From UBA724 sp964008075 (GTDB lineage Bacteria > Bacteroidota > Bacteroidia > Flavobacteriales > Flavobacteriaceae), in assembly GCA_964008075.1 (NCBI GenBank), contig CAXGAP010000002.1, positions 1 through 63,365 of the forward strand: a stretch of DNA of 63,365 nt, written 5' to 3'. A model generated the notes under the pieces. It was not told the origin of the DNA. It saw nothing but the letters and a program-made list of their open reading frames with translations, and did no database searches. The first letter of the stretch is position 1; the number at the start of each line of letters is the position of its first letter. The position numbers and the translations under genes were made by a program. This document shows, in pieces, positions 54,758 through 63,172 of the stretch.

Positions 54758-54786
54758 TTTGTTATTTGAATAAATTGATATATTTG
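54758..54786 (+). promoter_or_regulatory. Promoter for the sigma factor gene (-33 and -7 elements)
   Basis: TTTG at 54758-54761, 17 nt spacer, then TATATTTG at 54779-54786, an exact -7 match. Start of transcription would be near 54793, leaving a leader of about 66 nt before ATG 54859. The rest of the 54664-54858 gap shows no gene. Confidence 0.5.
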
Positions 54787-54858
54787 TAAAAATACTTCTG
54801 CCCATACTAAACATATACGTTTTTAATTTTATTGTAACCTTTTAAAACGTAATATGTT

Positions 54859-55437
54859 ATGTCCCTTTCAGATTCAACCCTAATTACCCAATTTACATCT
54901 GGTAATAGTCAAGCCTTTTCAATCTTAGTTGATCGTTATCAAAAACGTGTGTATGGATTTATTTTTTCAAAAGTTAAAGATGCTGAACTCGCAGATGATG
55001 TGTTTCAAGACACTTTTGTAAAAGTGATTAAAAATCTAAGACTTGGTAAATACAAAGACGAAAATCGCTTTTTATCTTGGGTAATGCGCATAGCGCACAA
55101 CATTATCATGGATCACTTTCGAAAAGTCAGCCGACTTCCCAAGCATGAGTCAAAACATGAAGATTTAGATGTTTTGGATCTATTGATCGAACAAAGCAGT
55201 AGCATTGAGGCTCTTATGATTGAAACACAAATCCACAATGACTTGTCTGTTTTGATTGATGAATTGCCAAAAACCCAAAAAGAGGTGTTGCGTATGCGAC
55301 TGTTTCAGGAAATGAGTTTTAAAGATATTGGTAAACAAACAGGTGTGAGCATCAACACTGCCTTGGGCAGGATGCGTTATGCCATCCTCAACTTGCGAAA
55401 ATTGATTGAAGAACGAAATTTGATCTTTACACAATAA
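54859..55437 (+). CDS. ECF-type RNA polymerase sigma factor
   Basis: A 192-residue sigma-70-family protein. Region 2 (DRYQKRVYGFIFSKVKDAELADDVFQDTFVKV, WVMRIAHNIIMDHFRK) and region 4 (LIDELPKTQKEVLRMRLFQEMSFKDIGKQTGVSINTALGRMRYA) are both present; no region 1.1 or 3. No anti-sigma gene is adjacent, unusual for an ECF factor, so control may be transcriptional or by the small protein encoded next. Its own promoter gives a leader of ~66 nt. Confidence 0.92.
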   Translation: MSLSDSTLITQFTSGNSQAFSILVDRYQKRVYGFIFSKVKDAELADDVFQDTFVKVIKNLRLGKYKDENRFLSWVMRIAHNIIMDHFRKVSRLPKHESKHEDLDVLDLLIEQSSSIEALMIETQIHNDLSVLIDELPKTQKEVLRMRLFQEMSFKDIGKQTGVSINTALGRMRYAILNLRKLIEERNLIFTQ

Positions 55438-55474
55438 TTTAGCAACAGCAGTCGTTTTCTCTACAAATATTTAT

Positions 55475-55615
55475 ATGGAGAAAATCTACATTGCACCCTC
55501 TACTATCTATAATCAACCCAAGAAAGAAACGATTGCTTTTATCAAGGCTTTTGCTGCTTCTTTTTGTTTTGATGAAACCGATGGCGGAATTATTTTCGAG
55601 CGCTTTTTGAATTAG
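55475..55615 (+). CDS. 46-residue conserved-looking small protein after the sigma factor gene
   Basis: ATG 55475 begins EKIYIAPSTIYNQPKKETIAFI and the frame ends EIIFERFLN-like (GGIIFERFLN) at TAG 55615. The pattern Pro, KETIxFIxxF, then a short gap and an Fxx(F/L)LN end is one I associate with tiny Bacteroidota proteins located after a sigma factor gene; this is memory and unverified. It starts 38 nt after the sigma stop, ends inside the convergent nth gene (26 nt shared), and may modulate the sigma factor. Confidence 0.55.
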   Translation: MEKIYIAPSTIYNQPKKETIAFIKAFAASFCFDETDGGIIFERFLN

Positions 55616-56267
55616 AACTGCGTTTGTTGTATGCCTTCAGTACGCTTGCTCGCCCGATGGTTGAGGTGATGATGTCTTTGGACAAGTCCCAACCTCTAGC
55701 TGGACAGTACTCACGCCCATACCAAATAATTTGAAGATGGAGGTCATTCCATCGTTCTTTTGGGAACAGTCTTTTGGCGTCTTTTTCGCTTCGCGTTACA
55801 TTCTTTCCAGTGCTCAACCCCCATCTGAACAATAGCCGATGAATGTGGGTATCAACAGGGAAAGCAGGAACCCCAAACGCTTGTGACATCACCACGCTGG
55901 CAGTCTTATGACCAACTGCTGGAAACGACTCTAAAGCTTCAAAATCGGCAGGCACAAACCCTTCATATTTCTCAATCAGCATTTGTGAAAGCCCATGGAT
56001 TCCTTTGGCTTTTTGGGGTGATAAACCAACAGGCTTGATGATGTTTCGGATTTCATCAACAGACAACTTGACCATATCATAGGGGTTATCTGCTTTTGCA
56101 AAGAGGTGAGGGGTTGTCAGGTTGACGCGTACATCTGTACTTTGTGCTGACAGTAGAACTGCAATCAGCAAGGTATATGGGTCTTTGTGATCGAGGGGAA
56201 TAGGAATTTCTGGATATAATTCATCCAGTGTTTTTATAACAAATGCAACCTTTTCTGCTTTGTTCAT
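55590..56267 (-). CDS. nth: Endonuclease III, apparently lacking the [4Fe-4S] cluster
   Basis: Base-excision repair glycosylase/AP lyase for oxidised pyrimidines. 225 residues with the helix-hairpin-helix FPAVGHKTASVVMSQAFG (catalytic Lys) and FPVDTHIHRLLFRWGL (catalytic Asp). The usual C-terminal cluster motif C-x6-C-x2-C-x5-C is missing: only one Cys remains in EYCPARGWDLSKDII. Cluster-less members are therefore likely. Divergent from bcp (38 bp); the 3' end overlaps the small 46-residue frame. Confidence 0.92.
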   Translation of the reverse strand: MNKAEKVAFVIKTLDELYPEIPIPLDHKDPYTLLIAVLLSAQSTDVRVNLTTPHLFAKADNPYDMVKLSVDEIRNIIKPVGLSPQKAKGIHGLSQMLIEKYEGFVPADFEALESFPAVGHKTASVVMSQAFGVPAFPVDTHIHRLLFRWGLSTGKNVTRSEKDAKRLFPKERWNDLHLQIIWYGREYCPARGWDLSKDIITSTIGRASVLKAYNKRSSNSKSARK

Positions 56268-56281
56268 ATTTTGTATTTTTA

Positions 56282-56289
56282 CAAAACTA
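56282..56289 (-). promoter_or_regulatory. Candidate -7 promoter box for nth
   Basis: Minus strand reads TAGTTTTG, exact TAnnTTTG, 14 nt before nth ATG 56267. The plus strand has TATTTTTA (56274-56281), a one-mismatch box 24 nt before bcp, so the 38-bp gap may hold overlapping divergent promoters. Confidence 0.4.
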
Positions 56290-56305
56290 ATCTAAAAATA
56301 TTGCT

Positions 56306-56755
56306 ATGTTACAAGTTGGTATGAAAGCCCCTGATTTTTCTGTTCAGGACCACGACGGAAATACAGTTTCACTCTATGATTATGCCGGAAAAAAAGTGGT
56401 TATTTTCTTTTATCCAAAGGCCAACACACCTGGCTGTACTCTCGAAGCATGTGATTTGCGAGATCATTATTCCGATTTGACAAAGGCCGGTTATTCCATT
56501 CTCGGTGTTAGTGCTGACACAGTTACAGCACAGGCAAAATTCGCAATGAAATTTTCATTTCCATATCCTCTTTTGGCGGATATTGACAAGGAGTTGATCA
56601 ATGGGTTTGGCGTTTGGGGGCCTAAAAAATTTCGTGGAAAAGAGTATGAGGGCATACTTCGAACAACCTTTATTTTGGATGAGCAAGGCGTGGTTGAACG
56701 TGTGATTGACAAGGTCAAAACAAAAGAACACGCTGCTCAGATATTAGAAGGGTAG
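56306..56755 (+). CDS. bcp: Thiol peroxidase Bcp (peroxiredoxin Q)
   Basis: Reduces hydroperoxides using a thioredoxin-type donor. 149 residues, AhpC/TSA fold. Peroxidatic Cys44 in FYPKANTPGCTLEACDLRDH with resolving Cys49 five residues on, the PrxQ arrangement. GVSADTVTAQAKF and RTTFILDEQG complete the family pattern. Cytosolic, no signal peptide. Confidence 0.96.
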   Translation: MLQVGMKAPDFSVQDHDGNTVSLYDYAGKKVVIFFYPKANTPGCTLEACDLRDHYSDLTKAGYSILGVSADTVTAQAKFAMKFSFPYPLLADIDKELINGFGVWGPKKFRGKEYEGILRTTFILDEQGVVERVIDKVKTKEHAAQILEG

Positions 56756-56771
56756 CTCAGAGCTTTGAAAT

Positions 56772-58205
56772 TTATTTTTGGTAGCCAAACAGCTGTTTCT
56801 CTTTGATGAGTTCTGTGGCTTTCTTTGGTAGCATAGTTTCCCAGCCTTTTTTTCCTTTGTTGATAAGTGAAAGCACTTCTTTGGAATAGATGTTGAGATA
56901 GTCTTTATTGTAGTCCGATATATCAACCACTTTCTTGTTGTAGGCAAAGAATTTATAGAGTTCTTTCACTTTAGCAGACACACGTAAGTTGGTGCTATCA
57001 ACGATCTCACCTGTTATTTCGTCAATCATGGGGTAGAGGTAAACCAGCATATTTTTAAAAAACAATTTTCCAAAGGCTTCCAATATCCCTCCACTGAGAT
57101 TTCGATAGTATTTTTCATCAAAAATTTCAATCAGATTACTCACGCCCATACTCAATCTTATTTTTTTGGTGGTGTAATTTGAAAAATACTCCACTAGTCG
57201 ATAGTACTCTTTAAAATTGGAAATCATCACTGTTTGCCCCATTGCGCACAGTAGTTTGGCGCGATCCATAAAGTCCTGTTCATCGATGAAACCAGTGCTA
57301 TTTGCCATCAAATTTGAGAGGGTAATTTCGAAGATAGTCATTGTATTTTCCTCCTTTACATCTTTGTCTTTGTAGAACATCTCTGAGGAGCTTATAAACA
57401 TATCCATATTTACATTTGTTACAGGGCGAAAGCTACCTCTGATGGCGAGGATATTCTTTTTGTAAAGCACTCGAGCTGGGAGTAGATTGTTTCCATCAGG
57501 GCTAAACATTACTGCTTCGGTCATGCCATTTTTGACCAGTTCTAGACTTAGGATTCGATTATCGATATCATCAAACAGTGGGCCTGTGAAATTAATGGTA
57601 TCGATTTCAATGGCAGTTTTGTCGATGTGATCGAAAAGATAACGCAGCATTTTACGTGGGCGATCGTGCTGATAGAATGCGCCATAGATAAGATTAACAC
57701 CAACCACCCCAACAGATTCCTGTTGAGAACGCGCATCTATTTCGTGAAAGCGTAAGTGGGTGCTGATCATGGAGTAGGGGCCATTGGGGTCTGTTTGGAA
57801 CTTGATCCCCATCCATCCATGGCCTTTAAACTTTTTGGCAAAATCGATTGTAGTTACTGTATTGGCATATGTAAAAAATATCTTCTTTGATCGATCTTCA
57901 TCAGAAATTCTTTTCTCCAAGTGTTTGATCTCCAGGTCGAGCATTTTATTAAGTCGCTCTTCTGAAACATAGCTCTTTCCTTTGCCATAAATGGCATCGC
58001 TAAAGTTTTTGTCATAGGCACTCATTGTTTTGGCAATGGTACCTGATGCCCCACCACATCGAAAGAAATGACGAACCACTTCTTGTCCAGCACCAATCTC
58101 TGCAAATGTCCCATAGATATTTTCATTTAGGTTGATGCGTAATGCTTTCGCCTCTAGAGAGGGTGTGTTTTCGAAAGGTTGGTCGCCGAGTAGCGAAACA
58201 GGCAT
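56772..58205 (-). CDS. Conserved protein of unknown function
   Basis: About 477 residues starting PVSLLGDQPFENTPSLEAKALR. Soluble mixed alpha/beta sequence with conserved-looking GTFAEIGAGQEVVRHFFRCGG, SAYDKNFSDAIYG, VGVNLIYGAFY, NFTGPLFDDIDNRILSLELV and YLYPMIDEITG segments. It has no signal peptide and no barrel strands, so any outer-membrane receptor label would be wrong. ATG 58205 is preferred over TTG 58223, because that TTG is part of a -7 box. Divergent from the metallo-hydrolase gene. No function is claimed. Confidence 0.75.
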   Translation of the reverse strand: MPVSLLGDQPFENTPSLEAKALRINLNENIYGTFAEIGAGQEVVRHFFRCGGASGTIAKTMSAYDKNFSDAIYGKGKSYVSEERLNKMLDLEIKHLEKRISDEDRSKKIFFTYANTVTTIDFAKKFKGHGWMGIKFQTDPNGPYSMISTHLRFHEIDARSQQESVGVVGVNLIYGAFYQHDRPRKMLRYLFDHIDKTAIEIDTINFTGPLFDDIDNRILSLELVKNGMTEAVMFSPDGNNLLPARVLYKKNILAIRGSFRPVTNVNMDMFISSSEMFYKDKDVKEENTMTIFEITLSNLMANSTGFIDEQDFMDRAKLLCAMGQTVMISNFKEYYRLVEYFSNYTTKKIRLSMGVSNLIEIFDEKYYRNLSGGILEAFGKLFFKNMLVYLYPMIDEITGEIVDSTNLRVSAKVKELYKFFAYNKKVVDISDYNKDYLNIYSKEVLSLINKGKKGWETMLPKKATELIKEKQLFGYQK

Positions 58206-58220
58206 AAATAGTGGTTTTGA

Positions 58221-58228
58221 CAAAGGTA
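58221..58228 (-). promoter_or_regulatory. Candidate -7 box upstream of the 477-residue unknown gene
   Basis: Minus strand reads TACCTTTG, exact TAnnTTTG, 15 nt before ATG 58205. Its last three bases form the in-frame TTG at 58223-58221 that mimics a start. Confidence 0.45.
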
Positions 58229-58268
58229 AAAAAGTAAGTTTGAATTGATATCTTTACAAAAAAAAATT

Positions 58269-59033
58269 TTGAAAATCACTTTCCTCGGCACTGGCACTTC
58301 ACAAGGCATCCCCATCATTGGTAGCGACCACCCTGTTTGCCACAGTGATGACCCTCGTGACGAACGCCTACGCACTTCTGCTTTGGTGCAATGGGACAAC
58401 TTTTCGATTGTGATTGATTGTGGACCTGATTTTCGACAGCAAATGCTTCGTAACAGCATCGATCGACTCGATGCAATACTGTTTACACATGAGCATGCTG
58501 ATCACACTGCTGGCCTCGACGATATACGACCTTTTTTCTTTCGACAAGGCAACATCGCTATTTATGCATTGGATCGAGTGATTGAAAACCTCACCCAACG
58601 GTTTGGGTATATTTTGAACAGTGCTGACAAATATCCCAGTGCGCCTGCTGTAAAGGCTCACCCTGTTAATCCAACAACCACATTTGAGCTCTGCCAACAA
58701 AGTATCATCCCTGTGGTGGGGAAACATCATCACTTGACTGTTTTGGGGTATCGCATAGGGTCTTTTGCCTATTTGACTGATATTAAAACGATTGCTGATG
58801 ACGAGCGCCAAAAGCTCACTGGACTTAATGTATTGGTGCTTAACGCCTTGCGAGAAGACCCACATCACTCGCACCTCAACTTGGTAGAGGCGATTGACTT
58901 AGCGCAGAAAATCGGTGCCAAAAAGACCTATTTCACACACATCAGTCATCACCTAGGATTTCATGCAGAAGTGCAGCAAAAACTTCCGAAAAGCGTACAT
59001 TTGGCATACGATAATCTCTCAATTACCATCTGA
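58269..59033 (+). CDS. Metallo-beta-lactamase-fold hydrolase, PhnP-like
   Basis: A ~254-residue metal-dependent phosphodiesterase-type hydrolase. MKITFLGTGTSQGIPIIG is the canonical start, which fixes TTG 58269. The metal motif is FTHEHADHTAGLDD (HxHxDH), with later VVGKHHHL, AYLTDIKTI and THISHHLGF supplying further ligands. CHSDDPRDERLRTSA is typical of the PhnP-like subgroup that cleaves cyclic phosphodiesters. Substrate not known. Stop overlaps the next ATG (TGATG). Confidence 0.88.
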   Translation: MKITFLGTGTSQGIPIIGSDHPVCHSDDPRDERLRTSALVQWDNFSIVIDCGPDFRQQMLRNSIDRLDAILFTHEHADHTAGLDDIRPFFFRQGNIAIYALDRVIENLTQRFGYILNSADKYPSAPAVKAHPVNPTTTFELCQQSIIPVVGKHHHLTVLGYRIGSFAYLTDIKTIADDERQKLTGLNVLVLNALREDPHHSHLNLVEAIDLAQKIGAKKTYFTHISHHLGFHAEVQQKLPKSVHLAYDNLSITI

Positions 59034-59512
59034 TGCAAAACAAAATCATCCAATACCTTCTAATATTTATATCATTGATTGCCCTGTATCTATTTGTTAG
59101 TGATTTGAACAAGACAGAGGCCTTTGCAGCCAGTCAAGAACGGATGACAAATCGCATGGAAAAACTCAAGGATTCTATTGCGCAGCTCGTCACAGATCAG
59201 ACCGAACATGCTTATTTTTCGTTGATGCTCAATCGTGATGCACAACAAGCTTATCCAAACCTCAGTCCCGTAGATTTGCAATTGCTTTTGGAGGCCTATT
59301 TGCTCGAACAAAACGATGCACCCAATGGCAACCCATTGCTCTCCTCTATCGGAAAGGGTTGGATCGTAAATAAAATTAGCATCGTAAACCATCAGTGGTT
59401 ATTGGCAGACTTTTCCGACGGAATTCAGTGGGGTGATGCACTTTTTCAATATGAGATTAACATCAACAAACAAGCACGTTTACGATTGCTCAATCATGTG
59501 ATGTATCCCTAA
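59033..59512 (+). CDS. Membrane-anchored protein of unknown function
   Basis: A 159-residue protein with one N-terminal helix (IIQYLLIFISLIALYLFVSDL), a short coiled coil (ASQERMTNRMEKLKDSIAQLV) and a soluble C-terminal half (WIVNKISIVNHQWLLADFSDG). Its ATG shares a base with the hydrolase stop, so it is coupled to that gene. Topology suggests an anchored periplasmic domain. No family recognised. Confidence 0.68.
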   Translation: MQNKIIQYLLIFISLIALYLFVSDLNKTEAFAASQERMTNRMEKLKDSIAQLVTDQTEHAYFSLMLNRDAQQAYPNLSPVDLQLLLEAYLLEQNDAPNGNPLLSSIGKGWIVNKISIVNHQWLLADFSDGIQWGDALFQYEININKQARLRLLNHVMYP

Positions 59513-59583
59513 ACGATTTGTTGATGGCAATAAATCGCCTCACGATTTCGTTTATATTTTGTAGTCATTAACCCCCCGATTTC

Positions 59584-59691
59584 ATGAACAACCCACGCCT
59601 ACTATTAGCATTTTCTTTTATAATCGTTTTTTTTGGATGGGTTGAAACTGAAATCGGACTATATGAAGTTCAAATTTCCGTCGAACATTAG
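59584..59691 (+). CDS. 35-residue membrane peptide (tentative)
   Basis: ATG 59584 opens a 35-codon frame: NNPRLLLAFSFIIVFFGWV is a hydrophobic helix, followed by ETEIGLYEVQISVEH and TAG 59691. A TATATTTTG stretch ~25 nt upstream is one base longer than a -7 box. Its stop overlaps the stop of the convergent carboxylesterase (4 nt). Tentative: it could be chance. Confidence 0.35.
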   Translation: MNNPRLLLAFSFIIVFFGWVETEIGLYEVQISVEH

Positions 59692-60338
59692 GGTTCTTCC
59701 AGCTTGGCATTTTGCCACTCCAAAAGTTGATAAAAACCATCTTGCCCAATAGTATGTCCAACAGGAAACATGTCAAACTGTATGTCAAACCCTTTTTGTT
59801 TGAGTTGTAATGCCGATTGCTGTCCCCAGTCAAAAGGTACCACTTCATCAAGAGTGCCATGGGCAGCGTAAAGCGTTGGCGCTTCAGCTGGTTTGGGGAG
59901 TTGTGAGATGTTTTCATTGAGATAACCACTCAAAGCAATCACACTGGCAAAACGCTTGGGATAGGTCAGCCCGAGTGCATAGCTCAAAATGGCACCTTGG
60001 CTAAACCCCAACAGATGTACTTTTATTGGGTCATACGAATGTGTTTGTTGCAGTTCGTCCAAAAACTGCAGCACCAACTCACGTGAGGCAATGGCTTCTT
60101 CATCGTCAGACCATTTGCCCTGTTCAGCGTCAAAATGGATGCTATACCATGCAAAACCCATCATTGGCAATGCATGTGGTGCACGCAACGAAACGATCAG
60201 CAAACTGGGATGTAAATGATCAGTAAAAGAAAATAAATCGTTTTCATTGCTACCGTAGCCATGCAACAACAACAGCAAAGGTGGTTTGTCTTGCGTAATG
60301 TTTTTGGGTTGGCGAACGATATAGTCAAGTAAAGCCAA
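59688..60338 (-). CDS. Phospholipase/carboxylesterase family hydrolase
   Basis: A 216-residue alpha/beta-hydrolase. LLLLHGYGSNENDLF is the oxyanion region, GFSQGA the nucleophile elbow (Ser in GxSxG), HGTLDEVVPF carries the acid Asp and FPVGHTI the catalytic His. This is the acyl-protein thioesterase/carboxylesterase group acting on short esters. It follows the dihydroorotase homologue directly on the minus strand with no gap. Confidence 0.92.
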   Translation of the reverse strand: MALLDYIVRQPKNITQDKPPLLLLLHGYGSNENDLFSFTDHLHPSLLIVSLRAPHALPMMGFAWYSIHFDAEQGKWSDDEEAIASRELVLQFLDELQQTHSYDPIKVHLLGFSQGAILSYALGLTYPKRFASVIALSGYLNENISQLPKPAEAPTLYAAHGTLDEVVPFDWGQQSALQLKQKGFDIQFDMFPVGHTIGQDGFYQLLEWQNAKLEEP

Positions 60339-61595
60339 TCAATATTGATTTTGAAAGTGGAGGTTGTTGTGGATAACCCCAAGGACAGTACCCTTCATCT
60401 CTTTACCTAAATAGGCACTGTTATTCACACTCGATCGAATGGATTCTTTAGTAACAGTTGTTGTACCGTCAGGGCTAAAGAGGGTCATATCGGCTTGTTC
60501 GCCAACAGTAATTGATGCCTGTGCGACGCCAAATCGCTCTTTTCCTTTAGTAAGCATCAAGGCAGCGTCTTCTGCGCCAAACAACTGACACAAGCTGGCA
60601 AAAGTAGTTTCAAGCCCTAGACTACCATAGGCAGCATGTTCGAACTCTACTTTTTTATGTTCAATATTTATGGGTTGGTGGTCGGAGGTCACCATATCGA
60701 TCGTGCCATCTTTTAGACCTTTGAGGAGTGCTTTTTGATCTTTACTCTCTCGCAATGGTGGCATTAGCTTGTAGCGTGTGTCAAAGCCATCGAGCTCATC
60801 GTCTGTCATCACAAGATTGTGAATGGCAACACTGCAACTCACATCTAGTTTGTCTCTTTTTGCTTGACGAATCAGCGCCACGCCTTCTAGAGTCGAAAGG
60901 GTTGGGATATGCAGGCGACCACCAGTATAGCTTACAATCGCCAAGTCTCTTTTGATACGAATCTCTTCGGCGAGGTTGGGAATTCCTGTCAGTCCAAGTG
61001 AAGTGCTCATTTTACCTTCGTTCATCACCCCATTTGCTGCCAGTTGAGGGTCTAAGGGAAAGGATTCTACCAATGCTGTAAATCCACGTGAATATTGCAA
61101 GGCAAGGAGGAGTAAATGTGGGTTGTCAATTGATTTTTTATGATTGCTAAAACTCACAGCACCTGCAGCTGATAAGTCGTGCAATTCGGCGAGTTGTTGT
61201 GCGTTGTCTTGCACTGTGATATGTGCTTTGGGGTGTAGGCTTGTTGGGGTGTCGGCAGCACTTCTAAGCAAAAAAGATATGTCTGCTTTGGAGATCGGTA
61301 GGGGGTTGGTATTTGTATTGTAGCCAATGTGCGTAAAGCCGGAAGCAGCAGCGACTTGAAGTCCATGGGATAAGGTTTCTCGTTCTTCATAACCAGGTTC
61401 GCCAAAGGACACACTGCTGTCAAACCATCCAGGCGAAATACAGAGTTTTTGATGTGAAATGATTTTTGCTTTGGAAGCACTAATATTCTTACCGATATTG
61501 TCAATGATACCGTTGCGAATGAGAATATCAAGAGTATTGCCATGAAAGCTGCTGGTAGGATCGATAATTTTTGCGGACTTCAGAAGTATATTCAT
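60339..61595 (-). CDS. Dihydroorotase homologue that has lost its metal ligands (pseudo-enzyme)
   Basis: A 418-residue amidohydrolase-fold protein that aligns throughout with type I dihydroorotase (GEPGYEERETLSHG, NTNTNPLP, GVMNEGKMSTSLGLTGIP, YKLMPPLRESKDQ, GSLGLETTFA). The metal ligands are gone: HxH is Ser61-x-Ser63, the Asp of FSDDG is Asn in FSNHK, the His of VHAED is Glu, and HIAH is HIPT. Only the late Asp (SDHQPI) stays. So it should be non-catalytic, like PyrC-prime subunits that scaffold aspartate carbamoyltransferase. It has its own -7 box. Confidence 0.88.
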   Translation of the reverse strand: MNILLKSAKIIDPTSSFHGNTLDILIRNGIIDNIGKNISASKAKIISHQKLCISPGWFDSSVSFGEPGYEERETLSHGLQVAAASGFTHIGYNTNTNPLPISKADISFLLRSAADTPTSLHPKAHITVQDNAQQLAELHDLSAAGAVSFSNHKKSIDNPHLLLLALQYSRGFTALVESFPLDPQLAANGVMNEGKMSTSLGLTGIPNLAEEIRIKRDLAIVSYTGGRLHIPTLSTLEGVALIRQAKRDKLDVSCSVAIHNLVMTDDELDGFDTRYKLMPPLRESKDQKALLKGLKDGTIDMVTSDHQPINIEHKKVEFEHAAYGSLGLETTFASLCQLFGAEDAALMLTKGKERFGVAQASITVGEQADMTLFSPDGTTTVTKESIRSSVNNSAYLGKEMKGTVLGVIHNNLHFQNQY

Positions 61596-61627
61596 CCAAA
61601 AATTTCGATAAAAGATTAAAACTGATA

Positions 61628-61635
61628 CAAAGATA
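61628..61635 (-). promoter_or_regulatory. Candidate -7 promoter box for the dihydroorotase homologue
   Basis: Minus strand reads TATCTTTG, an exact TAnnTTTG match 32 nt before ATG 61595, in the 60-bp gap after the TIGR02757 gene. Confidence 0.4.
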
Positions 61636-61655
61636 GAAAACCTAAACGAAAGGGG

Positions 61656-62426
61656 CTAAAACTTTTCAAATACCCCCAGTCCAAAGAGAGCAAAATCATA
61701 TTTAACAGGGTCTTTTGGGTCAAGGATTCTTAATTGTTCATCGAGTTCTCTCACTGCTTTTTGATCGTTTTGTTTGCGCTTGAGTAACCCCAATTTCCGA
61801 GCGATATTCCCTGTATGTACGTCCAAAGGGCATGACAATTTTGAGTTTGGGATGTCAGTCCATAAACCAAAATCAACCCCATTGTTGTCTTGTCTTACCA
61901 TCCATCGCAAAAACATATGAATTCGTTTGGCAGCAGAACCCTTGGCTGGGTTGGCGATGTGTTTGGTGGTTCGTTTGGGGTGATTGATTTCAAAAAAAAG
62001 ACTTCTGAATCGCCCAATAGCATCATCCATAAATGCTTCGTTTGCTTTTGGGCGCAGGGCGCCATGCAGTCCACCATGATGCCTGTATAGATGCTGCAAG
62101 GCCTTTAAGCAATAGCGCAAGTCGATAATATTAAAGGTGCGATGCACAAATTGGTCGATGGTCTCCCAGTTGGCAGCAGTGGAATTGAGGATATAATCAT
62201 GGGGTTGATCGCCCAATATCTGCATGATATTGGACGCACTCTTGATGATGCTCGCTCGATTACCCCAAGCAATGATGGCAGAGAAAAACCCAGCAATTTC
62301 AATGTCTTCTTTGGTGTCAAACTGTTTGGGAATCTGTATGGGGTCGGATGCAATAAAATCAGGGTGGTTGTACTGTTGGGACTTCTCATTGAGAAAGTCG
62401 CGCAACGCATCAGTGGTCAACTCCAT
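61656..62426 (-). CDS. TIGR02757 (DUF2400) family protein
   Basis: A 256-residue soluble protein matching the family pattern: FIASDPIQIPKQF, DIEIAGFFSAIIAWGNRASII, KRIHMFLRWMVRQDN and the ending KYDFALFGLGVFEKF. The fold resembles helix-hairpin-helix DNA glycosylases, but activity has not been shown. Overlaps the upstream LolD-like gene by 10 nt, so they are probably co-transcribed. Confidence 0.88.
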   Translation of the reverse strand: MELTTDALRDFLNEKSQQYNHPDFIASDPIQIPKQFDTKEDIEIAGFFSAIIAWGNRASIIKSASNIMQILGDQPHDYILNSTAANWETIDQFVHRTFNIIDLRYCLKALQHLYRHHGGLHGALRPKANEAFMDDAIGRFRSLFFEINHPKRTTKHIANPAKGSAAKRIHMFLRWMVRQDNNGVDFGLWTDIPNSKLSCPLDVHTGNIARKLGLLKRKQNDQKAVRELDEQLRILDPKDPVKYDFALFGLGVFEKF

Positions 62427-63076
62427 TGCCCATCGACGAGTTGCAGACTTCGATCGCCAAGTGCTGCAAGTTCTTTGTTGTGTGTGACCAATACGATCGT
62501 TTGGTCAAAGTTGTCGCGAAGGGATAAAAACAACTCATGGAGCTGTGCTGCAGTTTTGCTGTCAAGATTTCCACTAGGTTCATCAGCTAAAAGAAGTTTT
62601 GGCTTATTGATGAGTGCTCTGGCAACAGCCACACGCTGCTGTTCGCCCCCCGATAACATGGCAGGTTTGTGATCTGCTCGATCGCTCAAACCCAAAAAAG
62701 AGAGCAATTCCATACCTTCTTTTTGTGCTTTTTTCATGGGAGTTTTGGCAATCATGGCAGGGATACAAACATTTTCAATGGCACTGAACTCTGGTAGTAG
62801 TTGATGTGATTGAAACACAAAACCAAGCTGCTGATTTCGAAACCTTGCCAAGGCTTTTCCTTTTAGCTCAAACAAGTTAACCCCATCGATTTGCAATGCT
62901 GTATTTGGCTGACGATCAGCAGTATCGAGTGTTCCCAAGATGTTGAGAAGGGTTGTTTTTCCTGCTCCAGATGGACCAGTAATCGCTACAATTTCTTTCG
63001 CTTTGACTGATAAGTCAACATTATTGAGCACTTGTAAATTTCCGTATTTTTTGGATAGTTTTTTACCTCGAATCAT
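62417..63076 (-). CDS. ABC transporter ATP-binding protein, LolD/MacB type
   Basis: A 219-residue stand-alone ATPase. GPSGAGKTTLLNILG is Walker A near residue 35, LSGGEQQRVAVARALI the signature, LLLADEPSGNLD Walker B and VTHNKEL the H-loop. The VFQSHQLLPEFSAIENV segment places it in the LolD/MacB/FtsE group that works with permeases for lipoprotein release or efflux. No permease lies next to it in the window. Starts a minus-strand unit with the TIGR02757 gene. Confidence 0.9.
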   Translation of the reverse strand: MIRGKKLSKKYGNLQVLNNVDLSVKAKEIVAITGPSGAGKTTLLNILGTLDTADRQPNTALQIDGVNLFELKGKALARFRNQQLGFVFQSHQLLPEFSAIENVCIPAMIAKTPMKKAQKEGMELLSFLGLSDRADHKPAMLSGGEQQRVAVARALINKPKLLLADEPSGNLDSKTAAQLHELFLSLRDNFDQTIVLVTHNKELAALGDRSLQLVDGQWS

Positions 63077-63119
63077 CTGTTAAAATTACAAATTTGTTCT
63101 GTTATACACATTGTTGTCA

Positions 63120-63152
63120 TTTGAAAAATCATTTTTTTTTTGTTTAACTTTG
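63120..63152 (+). promoter_or_regulatory. Promoter for msrA (-33 and -7 elements)
   Basis: TTTG at 63120-63123, 21-nt spacer, then TAACTTTG at 63145-63152 (exact -7 match). The -7 box ends 20 nt before ATG 63173. Confidence 0.5.
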
Positions 63153-63172
63153 TAAGTATATTATTAAACAAA

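Noticed and set aside
56772..58205. Calling the 477-residue protein an outer-membrane receptor or nucleotidyltransferase
   Set aside because: No signal peptide, plug, barrel strands or nucleotidyltransferase HxGH-type motif is visible.
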